A stretch of DNA of 54,832 bases from an uncultured Pelagibacteraceae bacterium. GTDB taxonomy: Bacteria; Pseudomonadota; Alphaproteobacteria; Pelagibacterales; Pelagibacteraceae. The stretch is from positions 1 through 54,832 of the forward strand of contig CACIPU010000006.1 of NCBI GenBank assembly GCA_902588625.1, written 5' to 3'. A program made the position numbers and the translations under genes. Positions 40,404 to 49,363 of this stretch are shown here, in pieces (within the stretch, counting starts at the first letter, position 1; every line of letters starts with the position of its first letter). The notes beneath the pieces are model-generated. The model was not told where the DNA came from. It ran no database searches and was given only the letters and a program-made list of their open reading frames with translations.

Positions 40404-41753
40404 TTAGCTCCAAGGAAATGGGCTATGTGAAGAAGGATGAAGTTCACCCTTCACGTATCGGTTGAATCTAAATGGTTTTAATAATTTACTTTCTTGTCCA
40501 AGAATTTCGTCAGCTACAAGTTGACCAACCCCAAGCATTTTATAACCATGATTTGAATCTGCAATAATATAAACATTTTCACAGAAACGATCAAAGATAG
40601 GAAAAGAGTCTGGAGTAAAACAACCTAGTCCGCCAGATGGCACTCTATTATATAAATTAGATTTCCCTTCAAATCTTTTTTGACAGTGCGCTAAAGCTGA
40701 TGACCACATGTCAGCAAATTTTTCGTCTGTTTGATATTCTTTTGATGCAGTTCCATATGGGTCAACTTTTACTTCATCTAATGGTTTATGTACTTTGTAC
40801 GGAGCTGCACCACCCTGAACACCAAGAGATTCACAAATATCTGGTTTGTAATAAATACCCCACATTTTATCTGTAATTAAGGAACCATCCTTATCAGAAT
40901 ATAATGGCGCATCACTATCCACATGAACAAGAGGAGGCATTTCTCCACTATCCGTTTTAAAATAATCCATTCCTACTTTCATCACACCTTCTTGTAGAAA
41001 CCAATATTTCCACATTGGAAAATCTTTATGCGTTTTTCCTTTTTCATCTTTAATTTCTATTTTATTTGATAGTTCAAGCATATTCCAAATACTTCTAACC
41101 CACGGACCAACACCAACAATAACTTGATCACATTCTATCAATCCTTTTGATGTTTCTACACCTGTTATTGCATTGCTATTACTTCCTCTTTTAAATCCAG
41201 TTACCTCAACTCCTGTTATAATTTTTGCTCCCGCAGCTTCTGCTTTTTTAGCAACACCTTTTATCGCTACTTTATTTTTTGAATAACCTCCACGTTTTTC
41301 ATGAAGTATATTTGTTATATCTTTTGCTTGCCAGTCACTAAAAATTTTTTTCATATACTTAGTACATTCTTTTTCACCTACAATAAATTCTGATTCATAT
41401 CCAATATTTTGTTGTTGTTCATAAATTGTTTCAACATCTTTTCTCATACTTTCAGGACTAATTTGCAAATATCCAACTGACTCATAAGACCATAATTTGG
41501 GGTCACTTTCCCATAACTCAACACTGTGAGCCATTAACTCCCTCATTGCTGGTTGAAAATAATTATTTCTTACAACTCCACATGCAATTCCACTTGCGCC
41601 TGCAGCAACTGAAGATTTATCTATAACAACGATATCATTTTCTTTAACACCACCATTTTTTTTTAATTTTTCTCCTAGATGCCAAGCAGTACTTAAACCA
41701 TGTACTCCTGCTCCAATAACTACATACTTTGCTTTATTTGGAATTTTTGTCAT
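40404..41753 (-). CDS. FAD-dependent DAO-family oxidoreductase (sarcosine oxidase beta-like), amine substrate unknown
   Basis: This is a 449-residue flavoprotein. YVVIGAGVHGLSTAWHL binds the ADP part of FAD, VAAGASGIACGVVRNNYFQPAMRELM resembles the SoxB substrate region, and ADSNHGYKMLGVGQLVADEI is the C-terminal flavin block. It would oxidise an N-methyl amine. Its ATG overlaps the TMAO demethylase gene by four bases, so it most likely acts on the next metabolite: dimethylamine, methylamine conjugate or N-methylglutamate. No DmmABC-type dimethylamine monooxygenase is seen here, which makes this gene a candidate substitute. Confidence 0.82.
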   Translation of the reverse strand: MTKIPNKAKYVVIGAGVHGLSTAWHLGEKLKKNGGVKENDIVVIDKSSVAAGASGIACGVVRNNYFQPAMRELMAHSVELWESDPKLWSYESVGYLQISPESMRKDVETIYEQQQNIGYESEFIVGEKECTKYMKKIFSDWQAKDITNILHEKRGGYSKNKVAIKGVAKKAEAAGAKIITGVEVTGFKRGSNSNAITGVETSKGLIECDQVIVGVGPWVRSIWNMLELSNKIEIKDEKGKTHKDFPMWKYWFLQEGVMKVGMDYFKTDSGEMPPLVHVDSDAPLYSDKDGSLITDKMWGIYYKPDICESLGVQGGAAPYKVHKPLDEVKVDPYGTASKEYQTDEKFADMWSSALAHCQKRFEGKSNLYNRVPSGGLGCFTPDSFPIFDRFCENVYIIADSNHGYKMLGVGQLVADEILGQESKLLKPFRFNRYVKGELHPSSHSPFPWS

Positions 41754-44083
41754 GACTTTACTTTTGTTTTGCCCGGATCATAAAATGGAAAGCTAACAAC
41801 TTTAGCTTTAATTCTTTTTTGATGTCCATCAAGTTTACCAATTTCAACATTTGTACCTATATCCGAATATTTAACATCCATTCTGCAAAGTGCAATATTT
41901 TTATTTAAGGTGGGAGATATCATTCCACTAGTAATTAGGCCTACTGTAGCACGCCCAACGTGTACCCCATCTCCATTAATAGCTTGTTCTTTTCCAATTA
42001 ATTCTAGTCCAACCAATTTTTTTTGAGGAGTTTCTTTTCTTTTAATTAATGCTTCTTTACCGACAAAATCATCCGCTTTTGTTTTTAAAGGCACTGCAAA
42101 CCCAATTCCAGCTTCAAATGGATCTGTTTGATCATTAAATTCGTAACCATAAAAAATAAGTCCAGCTTCGATTCTAACCATATCTAAACCCTCTAAACCC
42201 ATTGGTGTTATGCCCAAATCTTTTCCATGTTTAAATACTTTTTCCCAAACTTTAGAAGCATCTTTTGGATGACACCAAATTTCATAACCTAACTCTCCAG
42301 TATATCCAGTTCTAGATACAATAATTGGTATACCAACATGATCATCTATTCTTGCAATTGCAAATCTAAACCATTGAAGTTCATTTATTGTTGGTTGTGT
42401 AGGAGGTGTCCAAACAAATTTTTCTAAAATTTTTCTACTATTAGGACCTTGTACAGAAATATTATGTATTTGATCTGTAGAAGATTTAACCCAAGCTTTA
42501 TATTTTTTTTTCTTTGAAAGTTCTCTTAACCAGGTACCACCATATTCTTGCCCTCCAATCCATCTAAAATTATCTTTGGCTAAACGAAAAATTGTCCCAT
42601 CATCAATCATTCCTCCATTTTCGTAACACATAGCAGAATAACTAACTTGACCAATAGCAATTTTTTTTACATTACGAGTTAATGCATACTGCATTAAATT
42701 TTCAGAATCTGGACCAACTATTTCAAATTTTCTTAAAGGTGACAAATCAATTGCAATAGCTTTCTCTCTACATGCAGTATATTCTTTTATAGTTCCATAG
42801 TTTGTATAGTTATTTGCCAACCAATAACCATTATAATCTACAAAATTTCTACTTAGCTTGGATGTATTTTTATGAAATCCAGTTTCTTTTGTTAATTTAG
42901 GTTCCGAGTCTTCTTTCATTCTAAACGCTATCGCTTTCGAGTATTTTTGCTCTTTAGGATAAATTCTAACAAAAATATCTGTTGGATTCCATCCATTTGC
43001 TGGATCAACATCACAGGGGCAAGCAGAAGATGCACAAATTAAATCTTTTGTTGCTCTAAATAATACATAATCACCTGGTCTAGACCAAGGCTCGTCAAAA
43101 GAAGCAACATTTAATTGATTTATACTTGTGTTAAAAAAAAGATTAATAGCTATCCAACCTTTTCTAGGCTTTACCTCATAGCTTTTAAAAGCTTTACTAA
43201 AATTATCTGAACAGTTTATATGACCAAAATATCCCATATCCTCGTAATATTTTGAGGTACAAGCATAGTTAAAAGTATCATGTCTACCCACAGTATCTCT
43301 AACAACTTCGATCATTGGATCATGATACGCATCATAAAATTTTGAAAATAAACCTGGAGCTGGGTAGGCCGCACCCATAAAAGTACGAGTAGCCGTAGGA
43401 TCAATTATACTTTCAATTCCTTTATCTAATTTAGCTTTGTCAAAAGTTAAGAAATCTGAGCACTGTCTTCCAGCAGGATCTATGATTTGAATATACTCTC
43501 CTTTTTTTACTTCATATATTTCAGCCGTACGTCTTTTAACTAGTTTTTCAAAAGAAGGGTCTCCAAGAGGATCAGGTAAAAGGAATTGTTCTTCACTATC
43601 TTCAAATTTAGATTTATTAAGAAAAATAGTTAGATCTGTTGGAGGATTCTGCTCATGTACATTCATAGCGTCCCCAGGTGCAGCAAGCATAACTATACAT
43701 TTGTCTTTTGCTGTTAAAATTATTTTTTCACCCACCAAACAATCTTTATCAAATATTATTGATGATTTTACTTTGTTAAAATCAATATTCTTACGTTTAA
43801 ATAATTTTGAAATTTTTTCATCTTGCAGAATTGCTTTTTTTGAAAAATTACCATCTCCGTTTTCACTTAAATTTAAAATCGATAAATCACATTTACCTTT
43901 AGAATTAAAAACTATTACTTCACAAATTTGCTTACCTTCATCATTAATTATTTCTACTTTATCTTCTGCTAAAACTTCTATAACTGAAAGGCCTCCACCT
44001 TGAACGAAGTATCTTTCAACTCCTGGTGGTAAAGTTCTTAGTCCAGGGTTTTTTATATCAAGACTAGTTGAGGCATTATCCAT
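41750..44083 (-). CDS. tdm: Trimethylamine N-oxide demethylase (DUF1989 plus GcvT fusion)
   Basis: This protein of about 777 residues has an N-terminal pair of DUF1989-like domains and a C-terminal GcvT folate-binding domain (about 400-775). That fusion is the architecture of Tdm, which splits TMAO to dimethylamine and formaldehyde and passes the one-carbon unit to tetrahydrofolate. The cysteine-rich metal segment SACPCDVDPANGWNPTDI and an upstream Cys in NYACTSKYY fit the Zn-thiolate site. ATG 44083 is preferred to a TTG at 44092. It is divergent from a TMAO-class ABC transporter, which strongly supports the role. Confidence 0.87.
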   Translation of the reverse strand: MDNASTSLDIKNPGLRTLPPGVERYFVQGGGLSVIEVLAEDKVEIINDEGKQICEVIVFNSKGKCDLSILNLSENGDGNFSKKAILQDEKISKLFKRKNIDFNKVKSSIIFDKDCLVGEKIILTAKDKCIVMLAAPGDAMNVHEQNPPTDLTIFLNKSKFEDSEEQFLLPDPLGDPSFEKLVKRRTAEIYEVKKGEYIQIIDPAGRQCSDFLTFDKAKLDKGIESIIDPTATRTFMGAAYPAPGLFSKFYDAYHDPMIEVVRDTVGRHDTFNYACTSKYYEDMGYFGHINCSDNFSKAFKSYEVKPRKGWIAINLFFNTSINQLNVASFDEPWSRPGDYVLFRATKDLICASSACPCDVDPANGWNPTDIFVRIYPKEQKYSKAIAFRMKEDSEPKLTKETGFHKNTSKLSRNFVDYNGYWLANNYTNYGTIKEYTACREKAIAIDLSPLRKFEIVGPDSENLMQYALTRNVKKIAIGQVSYSAMCYENGGMIDDGTIFRLAKDNFRWIGGQEYGGTWLRELSKKKKYKAWVKSSTDQIHNISVQGPNSRKILEKFVWTPPTQPTINELQWFRFAIARIDDHVGIPIIVSRTGYTGELGYEIWCHPKDASKVWEKVFKHGKDLGITPMGLEGLDMVRIEAGLIFYGYEFNDQTDPFEAGIGFAVPLKTKADDFVGKEALIKRKETPQKKLVGLELIGKEQAINGDGVHVGRATVGLITSGMISPTLNKNIALCRMDVKYSDIGTNVEIGKLDGHQKRIKAKVVSFPFYDPGKTKVKS

Positions 44084-44128
44084 ATATAACAAGGACTATA
44101 TCAGTGTGACAAAAGTATGCAATTCAGT

Positions 44129-44157
44129 TTGACTCGTAAATTTTATGACCATAGACT
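44129..44157 (+). promoter_or_regulatory. Putative sigma-70 promoter of the TMAO-type transporter operon
   Basis: TTGACT (44129-44134) and TAGACT (44152-44157) are separated by 17 bases. The predicted start near 44164 leaves a leader of about 43 bases ending in AGGAGGG (44192-44198) before ATG 44207. The 123-base spacer is shared with divergent tdm, so both could answer to one regulator. Confidence 0.45.
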
Positions 44158-44206
44158 TAATTATATAAGGTTTAAATCTTAACTAACATATTAGGAGGGT
44201 AATATT

Positions 44207-45148
44207 ATGTTAAAAACACTAAAAGGATTGGTTGTTGCTGCAATCATATCGGCATTTAGTTTTGCTACATATGCGGCTGACAGCAAAAAACCAACAAGAA
44301 TTCCAGTTCACAATTGGTCAAGCCAAATTGTAATGGCTTATGTGATTGGTGGAATAATTGAAGACATGGGTGGTAACGTAGAATACGTTCCAGCGGATTC
44401 TCAAGCGGTATACGAATCAATTCGTATTGGAGATGTAGATATATCTCATGAAGTTTGGCAGTCAGCTTTCGGTAAATCATTCGATGCTGCTCGTGATAAA
44501 GGTGGCGTACTTGATTGGGGTGACCATGAAGCAAGAACTTTAGAAGATATGGGTTATCCAAACTGGGTAGCTGAAAAAGGTCTTTGTCCAGGTTTACCAA
44601 ACTGGGAAGCTATGAAAGACGAAAAATGTTGGAAAAATTTCGTTACTCCTGACTCTGGCGGAAAAGGTCGTTGGTTAGAAGGTCCACAAAGTTGGCACCA
44701 AGACTTAATGCCTCAGCGTTTAGAAGCTTTAGGACTAGCTGATAATTGGATGGTTAAATTTGCTGGTGGTGCTGATGCACTATGGGCAGAATTAGCAGCA
44801 GCTGAAAAAGAAGGAAGAGGAACTATGATTTTTAACTGGACACCAAACTTTACTGATGGTGCTGGTTTTACATTTATTCAATTCCCGCCTTATTTTGATG
44901 GTTGCAGACCTGCTGATGGTGGAGATGGAAAATGCGGTTCACCTGATGGCTATCTGAAAAAAGCTGTGAATGAAAACTGGACGAAAAGTCATCCAGATGC
45001 AGCAGCTATGTTTAAAAAACTATCATTTAACACAGCACAAATTGGTGCAATGGCAGCTTATGTAGACATTGACAAAATGACTCATGAAGACGCTGCAAAA
45101 ACGTGGTTAAAGAAAAACAAAAAAGTTTGGAAAAAGTTTACTAAATAA
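44207..45148 (+). CDS. tmoX: TMAO-class ABC transporter substrate-binding protein (TmoX/OpuAC type)
   Basis: This is a 313-residue periplasmic OpuAC-fold binding protein. Residues 1-23 are a signal peptide ending TYAAD. Aromatic-rich stretches VHNWSSQIV, SHEVWQSAF, GPQSWHQDL and FNWTPNF can form the tryptophan cage for a trimethylammonium head. It is divergent from tdm and followed by matching ATPase and permease genes, so TMAO is the most likely ligand. Betaine is the alternative. It is only distantly similar to the binding protein at 14630. AGGAGGG precedes the start, and a terminator follows the gene. Confidence 0.87.
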   Translation: MLKTLKGLVVAAIISAFSFATYAADSKKPTRIPVHNWSSQIVMAYVIGGIIEDMGGNVEYVPADSQAVYESIRIGDVDISHEVWQSAFGKSFDAARDKGGVLDWGDHEARTLEDMGYPNWVAEKGLCPGLPNWEAMKDEKCWKNFVTPDSGGKGRWLEGPQSWHQDLMPQRLEALGLADNWMVKFAGGADALWAELAAAEKEGRGTMIFNWTPNFTDGAGFTFIQFPPYFDGCRPADGGDGKCGSPDGYLKKAVNENWTKSHPDAAAMFKKLSFNTAQIGAMAAYVDIDKMTHEDAAKTWLKKNKKVWKKFTK

Positions 45149-45179
45149 TACTTGGTAAAACTTAAGCTTTTAATGATCT

Positions 45180-45210
45180 CCCCTAGTGAAAACTAGGGGG
45201 GATTTTTTTT
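45180..45210 (+). terminator. Intergenic terminator after the TMAO-type binding protein
   Basis: CCCCTAGT (45180-45187) pairs with ACTAGGGG (45192-45199) around GAAA, followed by GGA and a run of T (45203-45210). As with the other ABC operon in this window, it should raise binding-protein mRNA over the downstream genes. Confidence 0.87.
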
Positions 45211-45241
45211 TATTTTTAGTGTAATTTGTAAGTTAGGGGAT

Positions 45242-45625
45242 ATGAAAAAACTGCTCATATATATATTTTTAGGTTTGATCCTTTCTAATATGGGATTTGC
45301 ACGTTCAACTGGCTGTACCGAAGGTGACTGTGAAAATGGAGTTGGAACTTGGAATTACACAGATTTAACTTCATACACAGGAGAATGGAGCGGTAGTAAT
45401 AAACATGGACAGGGGACTGAAACTTGGCCAAACGGATACATATACAAGGGAACTTTTCAAAATAGTAAATGGAATGGACAGGGAACTTTGACTTTCCCAG
45501 ATGGAGCCACATATGTTGGCGAGTGGAGTGATGGTAACATGAATGGACAAGGAACTTTCACTTTAGCAGACGGAACAGTTAGGAAAGGCATTTGGAAAAA
45601 CGGTAATTTAGCTGAACCAAATTAA
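45242..45625 (+). CDS. Exported MORN-repeat protein
   Basis: This is a 127-residue protein with a signal peptide (about 1-20, ending GFARS) and about four MORN repeats. The units read YTGEWSGSNKHGQG, YKGTFQNSKWNGQG, YVGEWSDGNMNGQG and RKGIWKNGNL, each followed by a T..NG or T..DG turn. MORN repeats bind lipids or proteins and are best known from eukaryotes, but also occur in bacteria. It lies between the binding-protein and ATPase genes of the TMAO-type transporter. Function is unknown. Periplasmic or outer-membrane placement is likely. Confidence 0.85.
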   Translation: MKKLLIYIFLGLILSNMGFARSTGCTEGDCENGVGTWNYTDLTSYTGEWSGSNKHGQGTETWPNGYIYKGTFQNSKWNGQGTLTFPDGATYVGEWSDGNMNGQGTFTLADGTVRKGIWKNGNLAEPN

Positions 45626-45633
45626 ATAAAACA

Positions 45634-46158
45634 ATGTTATTAGAAAATAGTTTAAAAAAATTCAAAGAAGCTTCCGAAGAATTTAAAAAAATGTTTGGCC
45701 TTATTGGTTTGACCATAATAATAATTTTTTCATTTATGATTTTAAATATTTTTTTTGGAGCGACCGACAAGTCAACAGAAGGTAGCAAAACTGCAGAAAA
45801 CGAAACAGTTGTTGCTTCACTTCCTAAAGGTAGATTGAATTTTTTTGAAGGGAACGAGGGACACAAATTATCTGCGAGCGAATATAAAGCGGTATGCAAA
45901 AATACTAAAATTGTAGTTCAGCGTGCAATGATAGGGGCGAACCTCACGGATTACGAGGCGCAAAAATTATATTCCGACAACGGAAATAAAATTGATAAAT
46001 TTTCAGTAAAATGGGATGATTCTGCAAGTAAATGTTTTGCAGAATATACAATAAGAGCTTTGCAAGGTACGACTGAAACAATTACAGTATCGGGTGAAGC
46101 CAAAGGGTTTTTAAAAACAAGTATAGATACTAGAGTATATTATATAAAAAATTTTTAG
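45634..46158 (+). CDS. Single-pass membrane protein with unknown exported domain (174 aa)
   Basis: I do not recognise this protein. An amphipathic, charged N-terminus (residues 1-20) precedes one hydrophobic helix (LIGLTIIIIFSFMILNIFF, about 25-43), then a Ser/Thr/Glu-rich linker and a C-terminal domain with two Cys (YKAVCKNTKI and SKCFAEYTI) that could form a disulfide if periplasmic. It lies 8 bases after the MORN gene and 7 before the transporter ATPase, so it belongs to the same transcript. It may be an envelope partner of the MORN protein. Confidence 0.7.
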   Translation: MLLENSLKKFKEASEEFKKMFGLIGLTIIIIFSFMILNIFFGATDKSTEGSKTAENETVVASLPKGRLNFFEGNEGHKLSASEYKAVCKNTKIVVQRAMIGANLTDYEAQKLYSDNGNKIDKFSVKWDDSASKCFAEYTIRALQGTTETITVSGEAKGFLKTSIDTRVYYIKNF

Positions 46159-46165
46159 GGAGAGT

Positions 46166-47200
46166 ATGTCTACACCAGTAATAAAATGTGAGTCCGTTTA
46201 TAAAGTTTTTGGAGTAAATGCTAAAAAAATGCTTCAAGGTGTTAGCGGTAATGTGGATGCAAAATCTTTCCAAGAAGCTGGCTGTATTGTGGGAGTTAAC
46301 AATGCTTCTTTTGAAGTTTCAAAAGGAGAAATGCTAGTTGTAATGGGATTATCTGGTTCTGGAAAATCAACATTGCTGCGATGTATATCAAGATTAACAG
46401 ATGCCACAGCAGGAAAAATTTATATCGAAGGTCAAGATTTATTAGCCTTAAAAAATAAAGAGTTGATTGAATTAAGAAGAAATAAAATGGGGATGGTATT
46501 CCAAAGTTTTGCTCTTCTTCCCCACAAAACAGTTTTAGAAAACATTGCCTTTCCTTTGCAGATAAAAGGAATGAAAACTGAAGATAGTATTTCGAAGGCT
46601 GTTGAAATGTCCAAACTTGTAGGTCTTGAAGGAAGAGAAAATTATTTTCCGCGAGAGCTATCTGGTGGACAACAACAAAGGGTAGGAATAGCAAGATCTT
46701 TGGCTGTCGAACCCGATATCTGGTTTTTAGACGAACCCTTTTCTGCGCTTGACCCATTAATCAGAAAAGAAATGCAAGATGAATTTTTAAGACTACAAGG
46801 CACTTTAAAGAAAACAATTATGTTCGTCACACATGATTTTGACGAAGCACTTAGACTTGCAGATCGGATTGCAATAATGAAAGATGGAATAATCGAACAA
46901 TTAGATACTCCAGCCAATATTGTTTTAAGTCCAGCAACAGAATACGTTAGAAAATTTACTCAAGAAGTTCCAAGAGAAAAAGTATTAAAAATAGAATCTG
47001 TGATGGAGCCAATGAGTGGTACTAAAAACTTGAGTGATTTAAAAGTTTCTAAAGATGCAATTATAGAAACCGTAGCTGAAAAAATTTTAGGTCAAGAAAA
47101 ACCAGTATCTGTTATTGATTCTAATAATAAAGTTGTTGGAGTTGTTAAACCTTCTAAAGTTATTCATACCGTATTTGGTGGTAGAAAAGAAAATTCATAA
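46166..47200 (+). CDS. tmoW: TMAO-class ABC transporter ATPase (TmoW/ProV type)
   Basis: This is a 344-residue cytoplasmic ATPase. Walker A is GLSGSGKSTLLR, the signature LSGGQQQR and Walker B IWFLDEPFSALD, followed by FVTHDFDEA. The N-terminal extension (VYKVFGVNAKKML...EAGCIVGVNNASFEV) matches the ProV subgroup, as in the ATPase at 16740. A C-terminal regulatory region of about 80 residues (SVIDSNNKVVGVVKP) resembles one CBS domain. GGGAGAG lies just before the ATG. The permease gene follows by three bases. Confidence 0.9.
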   Translation: MSTPVIKCESVYKVFGVNAKKMLQGVSGNVDAKSFQEAGCIVGVNNASFEVSKGEMLVVMGLSGSGKSTLLRCISRLTDATAGKIYIEGQDLLALKNKELIELRRNKMGMVFQSFALLPHKTVLENIAFPLQIKGMKTEDSISKAVEMSKLVGLEGRENYFPRELSGGQQQRVGIARSLAVEPDIWFLDEPFSALDPLIRKEMQDEFLRLQGTLKKTIMFVTHDFDEALRLADRIAIMKDGIIEQLDTPANIVLSPATEYVRKFTQEVPREKVLKIESVMEPMSGTKNLSDLKVSKDAIIETVAEKILGQEKPVSVIDSNNKVVGVVKPSKVIHTVFGGRKENS

Positions 47201-47203
47201 TAT

Positions 47204-49363
47204 ATGGAAATTATAAAAAAATATCCAAAATCATTTCAATGGCTTTTTTTATTGATAGCTTTTTTTGGTTTGTGTTTTGCGATAGATGTCCCTGAGGGAT
47301 ATCAATATATAAGGTCTATAGCAGAATATTCGAGAGATCCAAATCTAAGTTCTTATAATTTTTTTGGCATAGAAGTAAGATATTATGCGTATGACACTCT
47401 TTGGAGGCTGCCACCATTGCTTGGCTGGCTATCAATCTGGGTAAACGATTCATTGTTTTTTTTATTAAATGACTGGATGCCAATTGAGTTTTGGAATGAA
47501 GATATTAAAGAGTATCAAACACGACCACTGATTTTACAAATTACCAGAGTAATTTCAGCTACCATGCTTTTTTTAATTGAATTTATTCGTGAAATTTTAA
47601 TTGGTGGAATCAAGACTACCGTTGCATTTACAAGTTGGGATTGGATTGATGCAAATCCATGGGCAGAATTACCTGGAATTCCATGGACTATAGTTACCGC
47701 TGGAGCATTCATATTGGGTTATAAACTTAATGGAAAAGGTCTTGCAATATTTTCAGCCATTACCATGATTTATATTTCCGTATTTGGTCAATGGAAACCT
47801 TCAATGGAGACACTTTCATTTGTTTTAGTTGCGGCCCCAATTTCTTTTCTTCTTGGTTTAGCTCTAGGAATTTGGGCGTATAGAAGTAAGAGAGTTGAAT
47901 CAGCATTGAATCCTATACTAAATGTAATGCAGACCATGCCACATTATTCTTATCTAGTTCCGATAATGGTAATATTTGGAGTTGGAGACCACGCTGGAGC
48001 AATAGCAACAATAATTTTTGCAACACCACCAATGGTACGTTTGACTTTATTAGGGCTTAGAAAAGTATCACCAGATGTTGTTCATGCGGGAAAGATGAGT
48101 GGTTGTAATGATTTTCAACTTTTATTTAAAGTTTTAATTCCAACAGCAAGAAGAGATATTTTAATTGGAGTCAACCAAGTCATTATGCAGTGTTTAGCTA
48201 TGGCGGTTATTGCATCATTTATAGGTGCCAAGGGGTTAGGTTGGAATTTATTGTTAGCCTTAAACCAACTTAGAATTGGTTTAGCTTTAGAAGCTGGTAT
48301 TTGTATAACTCTAATTGCAGTACTTTTAGATAAAATGTCTTTGGCCTGGGCTCATAAACAAACAGATTATTTTGCCAATCTTTCTTTTTTTGAACGTCAT
48401 AGATATGGGATATTTTTTGTTGGAGCGGTAATAGTTGGATTAATATTTGCTTCCTTTGGATCTTTTTATTTTAAAGAAGGTTTTAATTATTTGTATGAAG
48501 TACCGCACAATAAAGGAATATCAGGAGAACCTTTCTGGAATGCAGGTGTTGATTGGATATGGGATACTTTCTTCTACCAATTAAAAGTTTTTAATACATG
48601 GTTAATCCAAGACGTATTACAACCAATGAGGGCTGCTTTTCTTAGAATGCCAGTTGTCGCAACTTTTGTTTTGGTTATGGGTACTGGTTATATAATTGGT
48701 GGCATTCGATCAGCAATTGTAGTTGGAGGATTTACATTATTTATAGCTCTAAGCCCGTGGTGGGATAGAGCTTTGGTTACAGCCTATATGGCAACTTTTG
48801 GTGTAATTGCATCAGGTATAATTGGAATAACTATTGGTTCTTTAGCTGCGCAAAATAAAACTAGCACAAAGATTGCCTTAGGAATATGTGATACTCTTCA
48901 AACGTTTCCGTCTTTTGTTTACTTGATTCCCGTGATGATGCTTTTTGGTGTAACGGATACATCTGTATTAATTGCAGTTATAGTTTATGCAACTATTCCT
49001 GCAACACGTTACACTATCGAAGGACTTCGTAGTGTTCCGCCCGCTTTACACGATGCGGCTTCAATGTCTGGTGTAACACCTATGCAGAGATTGCTAAAGA
49101 TTGAATTTCCACTTGCTTTTCCTCATATTATGCTTGGAATTAATCAAACCGTTGTTTTTGCATTATTTATGGTAATTATTGGAGCTTTCATTGGAACAGA
49201 AGATTTAGGACAATATATTTTAAAAGCTTTGTCTGATTTAAAAGGAGGAGGAAAAGGACTAATTCTAGGACTTTGCGTTGCGTTTATTGGTTTAGCTGTT
49301 GATAATTTAATTCGTACTTGGGCAAATAAGAGAAAAAAATTATTAGGACTAGAAGATTATTAA
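47204..49363 (+). CDS. tmoV: TMAO-class ABC transporter permease, two transport domains fused (TmoV type)
   Basis: This is a 719-residue inner-membrane protein with two complete ProW-like transport domains in one chain. Domain 1 ends around residue 390 and domain 2 around 710. Each has its own EAA coupling loop: HAGKMSGCNDFQLLFKVLIP and HDAASMSGVTPMQRLLKIEFP. Each is followed by an INQ helix (GVNQVIMQCLAMAVIASFIG, GINQTVVFALFMVIIGAFIG). Typical ProW permeases have one domain and dimerise, so here a pseudo-heterodimer is built in. It ends at the start of the iron alcohol dehydrogenase with no spacer. Confidence 0.9.
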   Translation: MEIIKKYPKSFQWLFLLIAFFGLCFAIDVPEGYQYIRSIAEYSRDPNLSSYNFFGIEVRYYAYDTLWRLPPLLGWLSIWVNDSLFFLLNDWMPIEFWNEDIKEYQTRPLILQITRVISATMLFLIEFIREILIGGIKTTVAFTSWDWIDANPWAELPGIPWTIVTAGAFILGYKLNGKGLAIFSAITMIYISVFGQWKPSMETLSFVLVAAPISFLLGLALGIWAYRSKRVESALNPILNVMQTMPHYSYLVPIMVIFGVGDHAGAIATIIFATPPMVRLTLLGLRKVSPDVVHAGKMSGCNDFQLLFKVLIPTARRDILIGVNQVIMQCLAMAVIASFIGAKGLGWNLLLALNQLRIGLALEAGICITLIAVLLDKMSLAWAHKQTDYFANLSFFERHRYGIFFVGAVIVGLIFASFGSFYFKEGFNYLYEVPHNKGISGEPFWNAGVDWIWDTFFYQLKVFNTWLIQDVLQPMRAAFLRMPVVATFVLVMGTGYIIGGIRSAIVVGGFTLFIALSPWWDRALVTAYMATFGVIASGIIGITIGSLAAQNKTSTKIALGICDTLQTFPSFVYLIPVMMLFGVTDTSVLIAVIVYATIPATRYTIEGLRSVPPALHDAASMSGVTPMQRLLKIEFPLAFPHIMLGINQTVVFALFMVIIGAFIGTEDLGQYILKALSDLKGGGKGLILGLCVAFIGLAVDNLIRTWANKRKKLLGLEDY

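Noticed and set aside
45242-45625. Tandem DNA repeat or CRISPR-like array
   Set aside because: The periodicity is protein-level MORN repeats within one open frame; the DNA units are not identical and lack spacers.
46296-46757. Long reverse-strand open frame inside the TMAO-type ATPase gene
   Set aside because: It lies fully antisense to a strongly supported ATPase with intact Walker motifs; its composition is that of a shadow frame.
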